Source of the DNA: Chloroflexota bacterium
GTDB taxonomy: Bacteria; Chloroflexota; Anaerolineae; Anaerolineales; Anaerolineaceae
Direction of reading: 5' to 3'
DNA: 64,000 bases
NCBI GenBank assembly: GCA_016887485.1
Contig: CP069394.1
Location: forward strand, 744,001-808,000
Within the stretch, counting starts at the first letter, position 1; each line of letters opens with the position of its first letter. The notes beneath the pieces were generated by a model. That model made no database searches, had not been told where the DNA came from, and saw only the letters and a list, made by a program, of their open reading frames with translations. The position numbers and the translations under genes are program-made. Positions 33,468-42,014 of the stretch are shown here, piece after piece.

Positions 33468-34241
33468 ATGTCCATTATCCATACTGCAGGATCAGATTAC
33501 AAAGTCAGTACTGAGGTCTATGAAGGTCCATTAGACCTCCTTTTAGATTTAATCGTCAAATCCGAACTGGATATCACCCGCCTGGCCCTGGCTGCCGTGA
33601 CCGATCAGTTCTTGGCTCACCTTTCGGATCTACAACAGAATTCTGCGGTGGAAGTCTCGGGTTTCCTGGTTATTGCAGCGAAACTAGTCCAGATCAAGTC
33701 CGAGGCCTTGTTGCCGCGGCCGCCTGAGCGTGAGGAGGGCGAAGAAGACCCAGCGGAAAGTCTCGCTCGTCAGCTCAAGATCTACCGTGCGGTCAAAGCG
33801 ACCTCTAAATGGCTGCACAACCGAGAAGAAGAAGGATTACAATCCTATATCCGCTTAGCACCCCCTCCCATCATTGATGAAGAACTGGACCTAAATGGTG
33901 TCACTGTTGATAATTTGGTCGCTATGCTGGAGGCGCTCTACCAGTTCCAAGAGGAAGCAGCACCGATTACCTCAGTTGTTGCCATCCCAAAGGTGACCAT
34001 CAAGAATAAAATCCGGGAATTGTTAGGGAAATTGCAACAACAAACCTCTCTCTCCTATCGCAATTTGCTGCCAGAGCATTACGACAGAATTGAGGCCATC
34101 GTACTCTTCCTGGCTATCCTTGAAATGGTGAAGCAACGTTATGCCGTGGCTGAACAATCAGACCTTTTTGCGGATATCGCTATCTCCCCCACAGACAAAA
34201 CTTTTGAGGATAATGAGATCGTCTTGGCATTGGATGAGTAA
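33468..34241 (+). CDS. scpA: Segregation and condensation protein A
   Basis: 257 residues, typical. It begins with the ScpA/kleisin signature YKVSTEVYEGPLDLLLDLIV and contains VSGFLVIAAKLVQIKSEALL; the C-terminal winged helix has IVLFLAILEMVKQRYAVAEQ. It bridges the SMC heads. It is divergent from rnc-smc across a 190-bp region with a TATAAT about 20 bp before the start codon. No scpB follows directly, which is unusual because scpA and scpB are often adjacent. Confidence 0.95.
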   Translation: MSIIHTAGSDYKVSTEVYEGPLDLLLDLIVKSELDITRLALAAVTDQFLAHLSDLQQNSAVEVSGFLVIAAKLVQIKSEALLPRPPEREEGEEDPAESLARQLKIYRAVKATSKWLHNREEEGLQSYIRLAPPPIIDEELDLNGVTVDNLVAMLEALYQFQEEAAPITSVVAIPKVTIKNKIRELLGKLQQQTSLSYRNLLPEHYDRIEAIVLFLAILEMVKQRYAVAEQSDLFADIAISPTDKTFEDNEIVLALDE

Positions 34242-34307
34242 ACCGTTATAATTAATTGGAATGATGTTTAAAAATTTATCCACAAGTAAGATTGAGCCAA
34301 TAAAACT

Positions 34308-34766
34308 ATGGAAGACGAATCAAAAGTAGTAATTGAAGAAATTCCATCCCTCCCTGCTGAGAGTTCAGTTTCACCTGAAGCAACAACTGATGAAAGCAAA
34401 AAAAATACGATTATCGGCATCATTGCGCTTGTGATTATCGTTGCGTTGGTTGTTCTGGCCACCATTTTTCTCGCTAAGCCTGATAATGCTGACATGACAG
34501 AGCGTATCCGGGATATCGTCATCATCTTCACAGCACTGGTCGGTCTGGTCATCGGGGTGGCTTTGGTGATCCTCATCATTCAGCTCTCCACACTGATCAA
34601 CCTGCTTCAAAACGAGATTCGACCGATCATTGATTCAACCAACGAGACGGTGAACACCCTCAAAGGAACGGCGCAGTTTGTGTCAAATAATCTGACCGAA
34701 CCGGTGATCAAGATGAATCAGTTGATGGCGATGATCAAGCAACTATTTAGTTTACGCAAACGTTAA
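34308..34766 (+). CDS. Small two-helix membrane protein, DUF948-like layout
   Basis: 152 residues. An acidic Ser/Glu-rich N-terminus precedes two hydrophobic segments (IIGIIALVIIVALVVLATIF and IVIIFTALVGLVIGVALVIL). A cytoplasmic-type amphipathic tail follows, with LLQNEIRPIIDSTNETVNTL, recalling DUF948 and related stress membrane proteins that often precede YtxH genes. The assignment is by layout only. It is 63 nt upstream of the YtxH-type gene and probably co-transcribed. Confidence 0.72.
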   Translation: MEDESKVVIEEIPSLPAESSVSPEATTDESKKNTIIGIIALVIIVALVVLATIFLAKPDNADMTERIRDIVIIFTALVGLVIGVALVILIIQLSTLINLLQNEIRPIIDSTNETVNTLKGTAQFVSNNLTEPVIKMNQLMAMIKQLFSLRKR

Positions 34767-34829
34767 TCAAACATAATTTTTTTGGTTCATAATAATATTG
34801 AGATCAACAAGTTCATAAAGGAGCATAAA

Positions 34830-35174
34830 ATGTCAGAAAAAAATGATTTTGGTGCATTCTTAATTGGTTTTGTGGTTGGCGGCCTGACTGGTGCTGCAGT
34901 TTCTCTCCTCTTTGCCCCACAATCCGGCGAGGAAACCCGCGCATTAATCCGCGATAAAGCGATTGAAATACGTGATCAGGCTTCAGAAACTGTGGAAGAG
35001 GCTCGTGTTCAGGCAGAAAAGGCCTGGGAAGAAGCCAAGCACAAAACTGAAGAATGGTCCGAACTTGCCAAGGAAAAAGCTGCGGAATTGAAGGACAAAG
35101 GCGGCAAGGCACTTGAAGAAGGACGGGCCAAGGTTGCTGAAACCATCAAACCCAAAGAGAAAGCTGCTGAGTAG
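34830..35174 (+). CDS. YtxH-domain protein
   Basis: 114 residues from ATG 34830, chosen for the AAAGGAG site 5 nt upstream. The N-terminal glycine-rich membrane segment FLIGFVVGGLTGAAVSLLFAP is followed by QSGEETRALIRDKAIEIRDQ, the YtxH signature, then a long Ala/Glu/Lys-rich amphipathic helix. Family members are general-stress proteins of unknown mechanism. The gene ends at a terminator that overlaps the 3' end of the convergent nnr gene. Confidence 0.85.
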   Translation: MSEKNDFGAFLIGFVVGGLTGAAVSLLFAPQSGEETRALIRDKAIEIRDQASETVEEARVQAEKAWEEAKHKTEEWSELAKEKAAELKDKGGKALEEGRAKVAETIKPKEKAAE

Positions 35175-35198
35175 CACTTTCTAGTCTATGAATCTAAG

Positions 35199-35231
35199 GG
35201 CTGGTCGCTATCAGACCGGCCTTTTTATTTT
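35199..35231 (+). terminator. Terminator after the YtxH gene, overlapping the nnr 3' end
   Basis: GGCTGGTC (35199-35206) and GACCGGCC (35214-35221) pair over 8 bp with one wobble, followed by TTTTTATTTT. The T-run and the right arm lie inside the last codons of the minus-strand nnr gene. Confidence 0.75.
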
Positions 35232-36764
35232 AAGAAAAGCTGATGGAATGGCTTCCAAAATATCCAAGGCCGTCACACTCTCAGCTCCTCCTAATTGTTG
35301 ATGCGCCTGGATTCCAGCAAAGGCGTGCAGCCAGACGCCGAGAAGCGCAGCTTCTTTAGGTTGCGCCCCCTGCGCTAAGAGGCCACCAAGGATACCCGTC
35401 AGAACATCACCCGACCCTGCCGTTCCAAGGGCGGAATCGCTAACCGGGCTAATGAAGATTTGACCATCAGGCAGCGCAATCACTGTATGAGCGCCTTTCA
35501 GAACAAGTGTCACGCCCCAATCCTGCGCATATTTTTTAGCATTATTCCAACGGTTCGCCTGGATCTCTGCAATGGGCCTTCCTGTGATTTCGGACATCTC
35601 ACCAGGGTGTGGGGTCAGGATTGTTTGCGCCGGCACTTTTTCCCACCATTTTTCAATTCTGCCCAACAGCTTCAGACCATCCGCATCAAATACAACTGGC
35701 AGATCTGTTGGTATCATGGGCAGGAGCGCTTCCAAAAAGGCCAAATTAGTTTCTTTCAATCCCCATCCCGGGCCCAGAGCTAAGGCATCTGAGCTCTCCA
35801 GTGCCTTTCTAAGGCCTTTTACGCCCGATGGCGCATACCCGCCCTCATTCTCCAATATTATCGTCCAGACAGCCTCTATCAGCCTTCCTGCAAGGCTCTC
35901 CCGAACCGCCGGCACAGTCGCAACATTCACCAGACCGCAGCCAGCTAGATATGCTGCTTTTCCTGCAAGATAAGCTGCACCGGTGTATTGACGTGTGCCA
36001 GCCACGACCAAACAGGTGCCAAAGGTCCCTTTATGACCGGTATCAGGTCGCTTGGGTAGCAGATTGAAAGCCAACGCCTCATCCATCAGTATGGGACAGT
36101 CATCAGCGATATATTGGCTGATATCACCAATCCCGATATCCACCAAGGTGATCTCTCCGGTAAGGCTGCTAGCAGGCTCAATCAACAATCCCTGCTTTGC
36201 CGCTGCCATTGTGAGGGTGTAATCCGCTTTTAGGCACTGTTCGGTCGCCTCTCCACTGTCACAATCAACACCTGAGGGGCAGTCCACAGCAATTACCATT
36301 ATTTCCGGCTGTTGCTGTATAGCGTCGTGAATTTGTGTCATCAGGCTCAGCAAAGACCCCTTCATGGGTAGATGAAAACCTGTCCCCAACATGCCATCCA
36401 GCAGGATAGAGCCGGGTCCAATTGCCGCTTCCAGGTATTGTAGGGTGCATTCTATGGTCAGGTCAATTACCACCCCACCCGCATTTATATATTCCGTCAC
36501 CAATGGGTCTTCATCACGCGCCCGAACCAGAAAAGCCTGGGTCCGGTATCCTTTTACAGCAATCCTTGTCAATGCAATCAGCGTATCCCCGCCATTATTA
36601 CCCGAGCCGACTAGACCTATCACACCCATTTTGGGTTCTAAATGCGCAAGTACCCATTCAGCGACTCCGTTGCCGGCGTGCGCCATCATGGTTTCGTAAG
36701 TTATTCCTGTTTTGTTTGCCGATTTTTCAATTGCCTTCATTTGACCTATTGAGACAATTTTCAT
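35211..36764 (-). CDS. nnr: Bifunctional NAD(P)H-hydrate repair enzyme (epimerase + ADP/ATP-dependent dehydratase)
   Basis: 517 residues. The N-terminal YjeF_N domain (about 1-215) shows MAHAGNGVAEWVLAHL and VGSGNNGGDTLIALTRIAVK, then VIAVDCPSGVDCDSG, and acts as NAD(P)HX epimerase. The C-terminal ribokinase-like dehydratase (about 235-510) shows GHKGTFGTCLVVAGTRQYTG, LTPHPGEMSEITG and the nucleotide-binding GTAGSGDVLTGILGGLLAQG. The enzyme repairs damaged NADH and NADPH hydrates. Length matches the fused bacterial form. Confidence 0.95.
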   Translation of the reverse strand: MKIVSIGQMKAIEKSANKTGITYETMMAHAGNGVAEWVLAHLEPKMGVIGLVGSGNNGGDTLIALTRIAVKGYRTQAFLVRARDEDPLVTEYINAGGVVIDLTIECTLQYLEAAIGPGSILLDGMLGTGFHLPMKGSLLSLMTQIHDAIQQQPEIMVIAVDCPSGVDCDSGEATEQCLKADYTLTMAAAKQGLLIEPASSLTGEITLVDIGIGDISQYIADDCPILMDEALAFNLLPKRPDTGHKGTFGTCLVVAGTRQYTGAAYLAGKAAYLAGCGLVNVATVPAVRESLAGRLIEAVWTIILENEGGYAPSGVKGLRKALESSDALALGPGWGLKETNLAFLEALLPMIPTDLPVVFDADGLKLLGRIEKWWEKVPAQTILTPHPGEMSEITGRPIAEIQANRWNNAKKYAQDWGVTLVLKGAHTVIALPDGQIFISPVSDSALGTAGSGDVLTGILGGLLAQGAQPKEAALLGVWLHAFAGIQAHQQLGGAESVTALDILEAIPSAFLKIKRPV

Positions 36765-36822
36765 TTCTTTATTCCTTTACTTAAAATGTCTAAAGTAATT
36801 ATACAAGGAACATGCTTTTTGC

Positions 36823-36851
36823 TTGACTTTTAGGTTTCGATGTGATAATAT
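36823..36851 (+). promoter_or_regulatory. Promoter of tRNA-Asp
   Basis: TTGACT (36823-36828), a 17-nt spacer, then TAATAT (36846-36851), ending 11 nt before the mature tRNA 5' end. Confidence 0.7.
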
Positions 36852-36862
36852 AACTGTCGCTC

Positions 36863-36936
36863 GGGGGCGTGGTGTAGTGGTTTAACATGCGGCCCTGTCA
36901 AGGCCGAGACCGCGGGTTCAAATCCCGTCGCTCCCG
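36863..36936 (+). tRNA. tRNA-Asp (anticodon GTC)
   Basis: A 74-nt cloverleaf: acceptor GGGGGCG / CGCTCCC (one G-U), anticodon loop CCTGTCAAG with GTC, T-arm CGGG-TTCAAAT-CCCG, discriminator G as expected for tRNA-Asp. CCA is not encoded. Own promoter and terminator. Confidence 0.96.
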
Positions 36937-36938
36937 CT

Positions 36939-36970
36939 AAAAAGTGCGAGGTAACCCTCGCACTTTTTGC
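36939..36970. terminator. Bidirectional terminator after tRNA-Asp
   Basis: AAAAAGTGCGAGG / CCTCGCACTTTTT, a perfect long stem with a 4-nt loop, T-rich on both strands. It also serves the convergent MFS gene. Confidence 0.92.
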
Positions 36971-37005
36971 TTTTAACTCTCAATTGTCGCCTTGAATTGA
37001 AATTT

Positions 37006-38355
37006 CTATTCAGAGAGCTTCTGACTTGAGATCATCTCAGCCCTATCCGCCATCAATTGGCGAAGTTTGGCTGAATCTTTTGGATATGTGATATAGAACA
37101 GGCTGAAAACAATGGCGCAAATGATCCAGGGGAAAGGGATAGTCCAGATCATCGCCTTTGTCAGGCCGATCTTATCTCCCAAATTACCAGCAACCACACC
37201 CACCAAAGCAGCAAAGCCACTTTCGATGAAGGTTGTCATTGAGAAGGCTGTGGCCCGTAATTCTGGCGGAGTGACGCCTTGCATCATGGGTTCCTTGGCG
37301 CCCTTGCCAGGCCAGCTGATCATCAGGGCGGTGAAGAAACTGAGGGCAATAATGGCCCAAAGCGGCCAGTCAGCGGTCCGTGTGAAGAGGATATAGGTCA
37401 GCGGAATACCTGAAACAATCGATATCTGACCGACGACCGTACGGCCGTATTTCGGGCTGAGCCGATCCGCCCAGTCTCCCAGAAAGCCGCCGATGATATT
37501 TGAGAAAACAGTGCCAAAGACGATCCCGGCAAAGACAATCGTAGCCTGACTCTCTGGAATACCTCGTTCATTGACCAGCCAGGTGATGAAAAAGGAAGCC
37601 ATTACCACCCAAGGCATCGAACCAGCCAGACCTTGAGCAATCGCAACCCAAATGGTCGGGATTTTCAGTACTTTTCCGAGATCTGAAAATTTGATCCCAA
37701 ATTTTGCAGCATCTTTCTCGGTGATCTTTCCTGTGAGCTCAGGTTCAGCCTCGCCACGGATAGGTTCCTTCACGAAGAACCACACCACAATGCCAGAGAT
37801 GACACTAAATCCACCCAACAGGAAGTAGCCGTATCGCCAAAGCTCGGGTGAGGCCAGGAACCCCAGGCCAATGGTTGCTACAATAATGCCAAAAATGCCG
37901 GTAGCTTCCAACATGCCTAAAGCCTTCCCCCGATCCTTCGGCGGGAAAGTGTCGGACATGATCGAGAACGTGGCCGGCATTAGACATCCCAACCCAATTC
38001 CGGAGATAGCACGAATGACTAGTAATTGCCCAAAGTTATTGGTGAGCCCCACAGCAGCCGTCCACAGGCCCCAAATGCCGGTTCCAAAGAGGATGACCAT
38101 CTTACGGGACATCTTATCTGAGATAAAGCCCCAAAATGGTGCTGAGAGGGCCTGAAGCAAGTTACGGATGGTGCTGATCAACCCCAGGTTGCCGTATGAA
38201 AGGCCCCAGAGCTTCTGTAAGGTCGGGAAGAGAACGGACATGGCTTGTCCTTCTCCCTGATCGATGAAATAGCCGAAGGATAGCGCTAGCAGTGTTCGAG
38301 CGCGTTCTTTCTTCTTTTCCGGGCTGACTGCAATTGTTTCTGCATTAGTTTCCAT
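37006..38355 (-). CDS. MFS transporter
   Basis: 449 residues from ATG 38355 (METNAETIA), chosen because AGGAGA lies 5 nt upstream. About 12 membrane segments. The loop 2-3 motif reads GFISDKMSRKMVILFGTGIW, and DRGKALGMLEATGIFG follows segment 4-5. A charged N-terminus precedes FGYFIDQGEGQAMSVLFPTL. The general class is drug or sugar/metabolite antiporters; the substrate is unknown. It is divergent from a GH31 glucosidase gene with 150 bp between starts, so a link to oligosaccharide use is possible but unproven. Confidence 0.9.
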   Translation of the reverse strand: METNAETIAVSPEKKKERARTLLALSFGYFIDQGEGQAMSVLFPTLQKLWGLSYGNLGLISTIRNLLQALSAPFWGFISDKMSRKMVILFGTGIWGLWTAAVGLTNNFGQLLVIRAISGIGLGCLMPATFSIMSDTFPPKDRGKALGMLEATGIFGIIVATIGLGFLASPELWRYGYFLLGGFSVISGIVVWFFVKEPIRGEAEPELTGKITEKDAAKFGIKFSDLGKVLKIPTIWVAIAQGLAGSMPWVVMASFFITWLVNERGIPESQATIVFAGIVFGTVFSNIIGGFLGDWADRLSPKYGRTVVGQISIVSGIPLTYILFTRTADWPLWAIIALSFFTALMISWPGKGAKEPMMQGVTPPELRATAFSMTTFIESGFAALVGVVAGNLGDKIGLTKAMIWTIPFPWIICAIVFSLFYITYPKDSAKLRQLMADRAEMISSQKLSE

Positions 38356-38504
38356 GATCTCTCCTTGATCCGGTCTGTGATCCAATATTGCAAAATTATA
38401 ACCTGAAAGAAGATGTCAGGCTCCAGTTATTACGCAGCTAAGTTTCATATTTGATAAAATGAAAATAAATAGAAAAATCCTCATCATCAGGGAGATTTGG
38501 TCCC

Positions 38505-40973
38505 ATGACGCTCAATTACCTTAAACGCGATTTTCATCCATTCACCCCGCCAGAATCAATCGTTCGGATTGGTGCGGCTCGCTTTTCTGTTCTCACATCA
38601 AAGCTCATCAGGATGGAATATGATCCCGAACAACGGTTTGAGGATCGCCCCACCCAAGTGTTCTGGCATCGGAACCTCCCTACGCCTGACTTTACAGTTG
38701 ATCAAGCCACCGATCATCTTATTCTTGAAACTGAACATCTGCTCCTTGACTATCACCCTTCAGACATTGGATTCAATCCATATAACCTTTCAATTACGCT
38801 GAAAGAGACCGGTTTCACCTGGCATTATGGCATGGAGAACAAGAGCAATTTGTTAGGTACGGTTCGCACACTGGATGAGGTGAATGGCGCAACGGTGTTG
38901 GAGCCAGGACTGATCTCCCGGAACGGCTGGTCTGTTGTGGATGATAGCGACTCTCTGGTCTTTACAGATGAAGGCTGGCTGGCTCCCAGGGAGACCGGTG
39001 CTATCATCAAAGACCTATATTTCTTTGGCTATGGCCATCAATATACCGACTGCATTGTTGATTTTCAGGAGCTCTCAGGGAAAACGCCCGTCATCCCCCG
39101 TTTTGCTTTGGGAAATTGGTGGAGCCGTTACTGGGCCTATAGTCAGGATGAACTGACTGACCTGATGGGAGATTTCAAAGCACACGATGTGCCTCTCTCT
39201 GTCTGTATTATTGACATGGACTGGCATATTGTGGATACCGGTAATGAATCCTCAGGCTGGACGGGCTATACCTGGAACCCGGCCCTTTTCCCAGATCCCG
39301 AAGGTTTCCTGGATGGACTTCACAATCTGGGACTTGAATCAGCGCTAAATCTGCATCCTGCCTTGGGCATCCATCCTCATGAGCAGGCTTATCCGGACAT
39401 GGCGGAACGGATGGGGGGCGATCCAAAAACAAAAGAACCTATCCCCTTTGACATCGCCAATCCGGATTTCACAGAAGCCTATTTTGACCTCCTGCATCAT
39501 CCTCTTGAGGAAATCGGTGTTGATTTCTGGTGGATGGATTGGCAGCAGGGCACCAACTCCTCCTTGGCCGGGTTGGACCCGCTATTCTGGCTCAATCACC
39601 TGCATTTCTATGACCGCAACCGCGATGGTGTTCGGCGTCCTTTCATCTTCTCTCGCTGGGGTGGCCTGGGAAGCCAGCGTTACCCCATTGGCTTTTCCGG
39701 AGACACCATCGTCAGCTGGAAATCCCTGCAATTTCAACCCTACTTCACCGCAACGGCTGCTAATGTGTCCTATGGCTGGTGGTCGCATGATATTGGCGGG
39801 CATATGGGCGGCGTCGTAGAGCCCGAACTCTACCTGCGCTGGCTGCAATATGGCGTTTTCAGCCCGATCATGCGCCTGCACTCAACCAACAATCCCTACC
39901 AGGAACGGCGTCCCTGGGCATTTGATGCCGAAACAACCATCCATACCACTCACACCATGCAGCTGCGCCATGCGCTGATCCCTTATCTCTACACAACAGC
40001 CTGGAAGAACTATTCGGATGGAATATTGCCAATCCGTCCCATGTATCATCTCTATCCGGAAGAGAACAATGCCTATCTCTGCCCGAACGAATATGCCTTT
40101 GGGAGTGAACTGATTGCCGCACCTTTCACTACACCTCAGGATGTGTCCACCCAATCCAGCCGCCAGGTCATCTGGCTGCCCGAGGGTGATTGGTTTGATC
40201 TTGCCTACGGAGAACATTTTCCGGGCAATGGCTGGATTAGCTATTACGGCGCCTTGGCAGATATCCCGGTCTTTGCCAAAGCCGGCGCTATCCTCCCAAT
40301 GGGGCCTTTCAAGGGCTGGGACAACGTCGGCCCACCGAAAGATTTAACCCTCCATATTTATCCAGGTGCAGATAACATCTTTGAACTTTACGAGGATGAT
40401 GGCGTCTCTACCGCCTATCAACAGGGAAAGTACGCCCTCTCACGCATTGAGCAGAAGTGGTTGGGGTCAAAACTAAAACTATTTATTAAATCTCCGGCTA
40501 ATCTCGCGACATATTGTCCTGAAAAACGGAACTATCAGGTGATCTTCCATAGCCTCCAGAAACCAGATGAAATCATCGCCCGTCTGGATGGAAAAGTGAA
40601 TGAGGTTGAGACTCAATTTGATGCCAGCAAGCGGACGCTGACTCTACCCGGGTTTGAAATCCCCCCAGGGTCAACATTCTCCATAGAGCTCTCTGCAGTA
40701 GAAGATTTGATGGATCAATCCGATCGGCGTAAGGCCAGACTGGATAAGCTGATCCAAAGGTTCAGGCTCAATACGAATGCTAAAGATCGGCTGCATCATC
40801 AATTGGATGAATTCCTTTTGAATCCCACCCTGCTCATGGCCTATGCCGACTACATGACCCAACCCCAACTGCTGGCATTTATTGAAACCTGGTTGGGTAC
40901 GCAATCCGAGCTCATTTCATCAGACCCTAATGAGGCCTTTAATAGGATCATCAACCAACTTTACGGCCATTAG
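38505..40973 (+). CDS. Glycoside hydrolase family 31 (alpha-glucosidase/alpha-xylosidase type)
   Basis: 822 residues. An N-terminal beta-sandwich precedes the (beta/alpha)8 barrel, with IPRFALGNWWSRYWAYSQDE. The nucleophile Asp is in VDFWWMDWQQGTNSS and the acid/base Asp in GFSGDTIVSW. YGWWSHDIGGHMGG and GVFSPIMRLHSTNNP are also typical. The WMDWQQG form is common in bacterial alpha-glucosidases of this family. About 100 extra helical residues follow the C-terminal beta domains. No signal peptide, so it likely acts on imported oligosaccharides in the cytoplasm. The RBS is GGGAG. Confidence 0.92.
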   Translation: MTLNYLKRDFHPFTPPESIVRIGAARFSVLTSKLIRMEYDPEQRFEDRPTQVFWHRNLPTPDFTVDQATDHLILETEHLLLDYHPSDIGFNPYNLSITLKETGFTWHYGMENKSNLLGTVRTLDEVNGATVLEPGLISRNGWSVVDDSDSLVFTDEGWLAPRETGAIIKDLYFFGYGHQYTDCIVDFQELSGKTPVIPRFALGNWWSRYWAYSQDELTDLMGDFKAHDVPLSVCIIDMDWHIVDTGNESSGWTGYTWNPALFPDPEGFLDGLHNLGLESALNLHPALGIHPHEQAYPDMAERMGGDPKTKEPIPFDIANPDFTEAYFDLLHHPLEEIGVDFWWMDWQQGTNSSLAGLDPLFWLNHLHFYDRNRDGVRRPFIFSRWGGLGSQRYPIGFSGDTIVSWKSLQFQPYFTATAANVSYGWWSHDIGGHMGGVVEPELYLRWLQYGVFSPIMRLHSTNNPYQERRPWAFDAETTIHTTHTMQLRHALIPYLYTTAWKNYSDGILPIRPMYHLYPEENNAYLCPNEYAFGSELIAAPFTTPQDVSTQSSRQVIWLPEGDWFDLAYGEHFPGNGWISYYGALADIPVFAKAGAILPMGPFKGWDNVGPPKDLTLHIYPGADNIFELYEDDGVSTAYQQGKYALSRIEQKWLGSKLKLFIKSPANLATYCPEKRNYQVIFHSLQKPDEIIARLDGKVNEVETQFDASKRTLTLPGFEIPPGSTFSIELSAVEDLMDQSDRRKARLDKLIQRFRLNTNAKDRLHHQLDEFLLNPTLLMAYADYMTQPQLLAFIETWLGTQSELISSDPNEAFNRIINQLYGH

Positions 40974-41046
40974 GAATAACTGATCTGGTGACTTTCGGAT
41001 AATTTGGAAGTATCATTAATTAAACACAATAAAGGGCAGGAAGAAT

Positions 41047-41970
41047 ATGGGTGCATATCGTCACGCGATCGTTTTTTATAATGAAAAATCGGGTCAATGT
41101 ACGAGCACCCATCCACGCGCAGAGATTGAACGATTCTTAATAGACCATCAAATTCAATACCATATACTTCTCGTGCCTCAAAACAAAGCTAAACTACGCG
41201 AAGAAGTGGCTTTATTAATCCAACACGGTGTTGACCTCGCTATAGCGGCGGGCGGCGACGGTACAGTCTCAATTGCCACTGATCTGCTGATGCCTTACAG
41301 CCTTCCGCTGTTTATTCTGCCACTGGGCACCGGCAACCTGCTGGCGAAAGAATTAAAGATTCCTCTTCGGCTGGAAAACGCTTTAAATCTCATTACGTCC
41401 ACCGACAACCGCAGCTTCACCCTGGATACTTTTTCCTGTGATAATCAGTTTTACATTATGAACCTCAGCGTAGGCGTGTCGTCCCAAGTTATGGAAGTGA
41501 CCCCCACCGAGGAGAAGAAGCGCTTTGGCTTCTTTGCCTATTTCAAACATTTTATTGAGCAAGTCCTTGGGCTGGAGCTTAAACGAGTGGTTATCAACCA
41601 TGATGGGGTCAAAGAGACTTTCATGGCGTCGGAAGTGATGGTCACCAATAGCCGCCTGATCGCGATCAATCCATTGGAATGGGCCGAAGATGTCTTTATT
41701 GATGATGGGGTACTTGATCTTTTTATCGTCCGGGCGGCCAACCTGACGGATATCATCGGTTTTGTACATTCCATCTTCACGAAACGCATCTGGCAGAATC
41801 CGATTGTTCACCATTTCAAAATCCAGGATAGGTGCACCATCGAGACAGCCCACCCATTTCCAGTTCAGGCTGATGGCGATTTAGTGGGCAAAACGCCGGT
41901 TGAAGTCATCGTTCACCCAAAATCACTCAGGGTCTTTATTCCTTCCAATGAAGTCGGTAAAATTAGATAA
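41047..41970 (+). CDS. Diacylglycerol/lipid kinase family protein
   Basis: 307 residues. The DAGK catalytic domain shows AAGGDGTVSIATDLL and LPLFILPLGTGNLLAKELKI, then DNQFYIMNLSVGVSSQVMEV; the C-terminal half ends VQADGDLVGKTPVEVIVHPK. It phosphorylates a lipid or lipid-like alcohol (diacylglycerol in DgkB; unknown here) using ATP. It resembles the YegS/DgkB/BmrU group. A GGGCAGGAA site is present. It is 44 nt upstream of an oxidoreductase gene in the same direction. Confidence 0.9.
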   Translation: MGAYRHAIVFYNEKSGQCTSTHPRAEIERFLIDHQIQYHILLVPQNKAKLREEVALLIQHGVDLAIAAGGDGTVSIATDLLMPYSLPLFILPLGTGNLLAKELKIPLRLENALNLITSTDNRSFTLDTFSCDNQFYIMNLSVGVSSQVMEVTPTEEKKRFGFFAYFKHFIEQVLGLELKRVVINHDGVKETFMASEVMVTNSRLIAINPLEWAEDVFIDDGVLDLFIVRAANLTDIIGFVHSIFTKRIWQNPIVHHFKIQDRCTIETAHPFPVQADGDLVGKTPVEVIVHPKSLRVFIPSNEVGKIR

Positions 41971-42014
41971 ATTTGGTATTATTTGACGAATAGTCGACTT
42001 TTGAAAGGTGAAAG

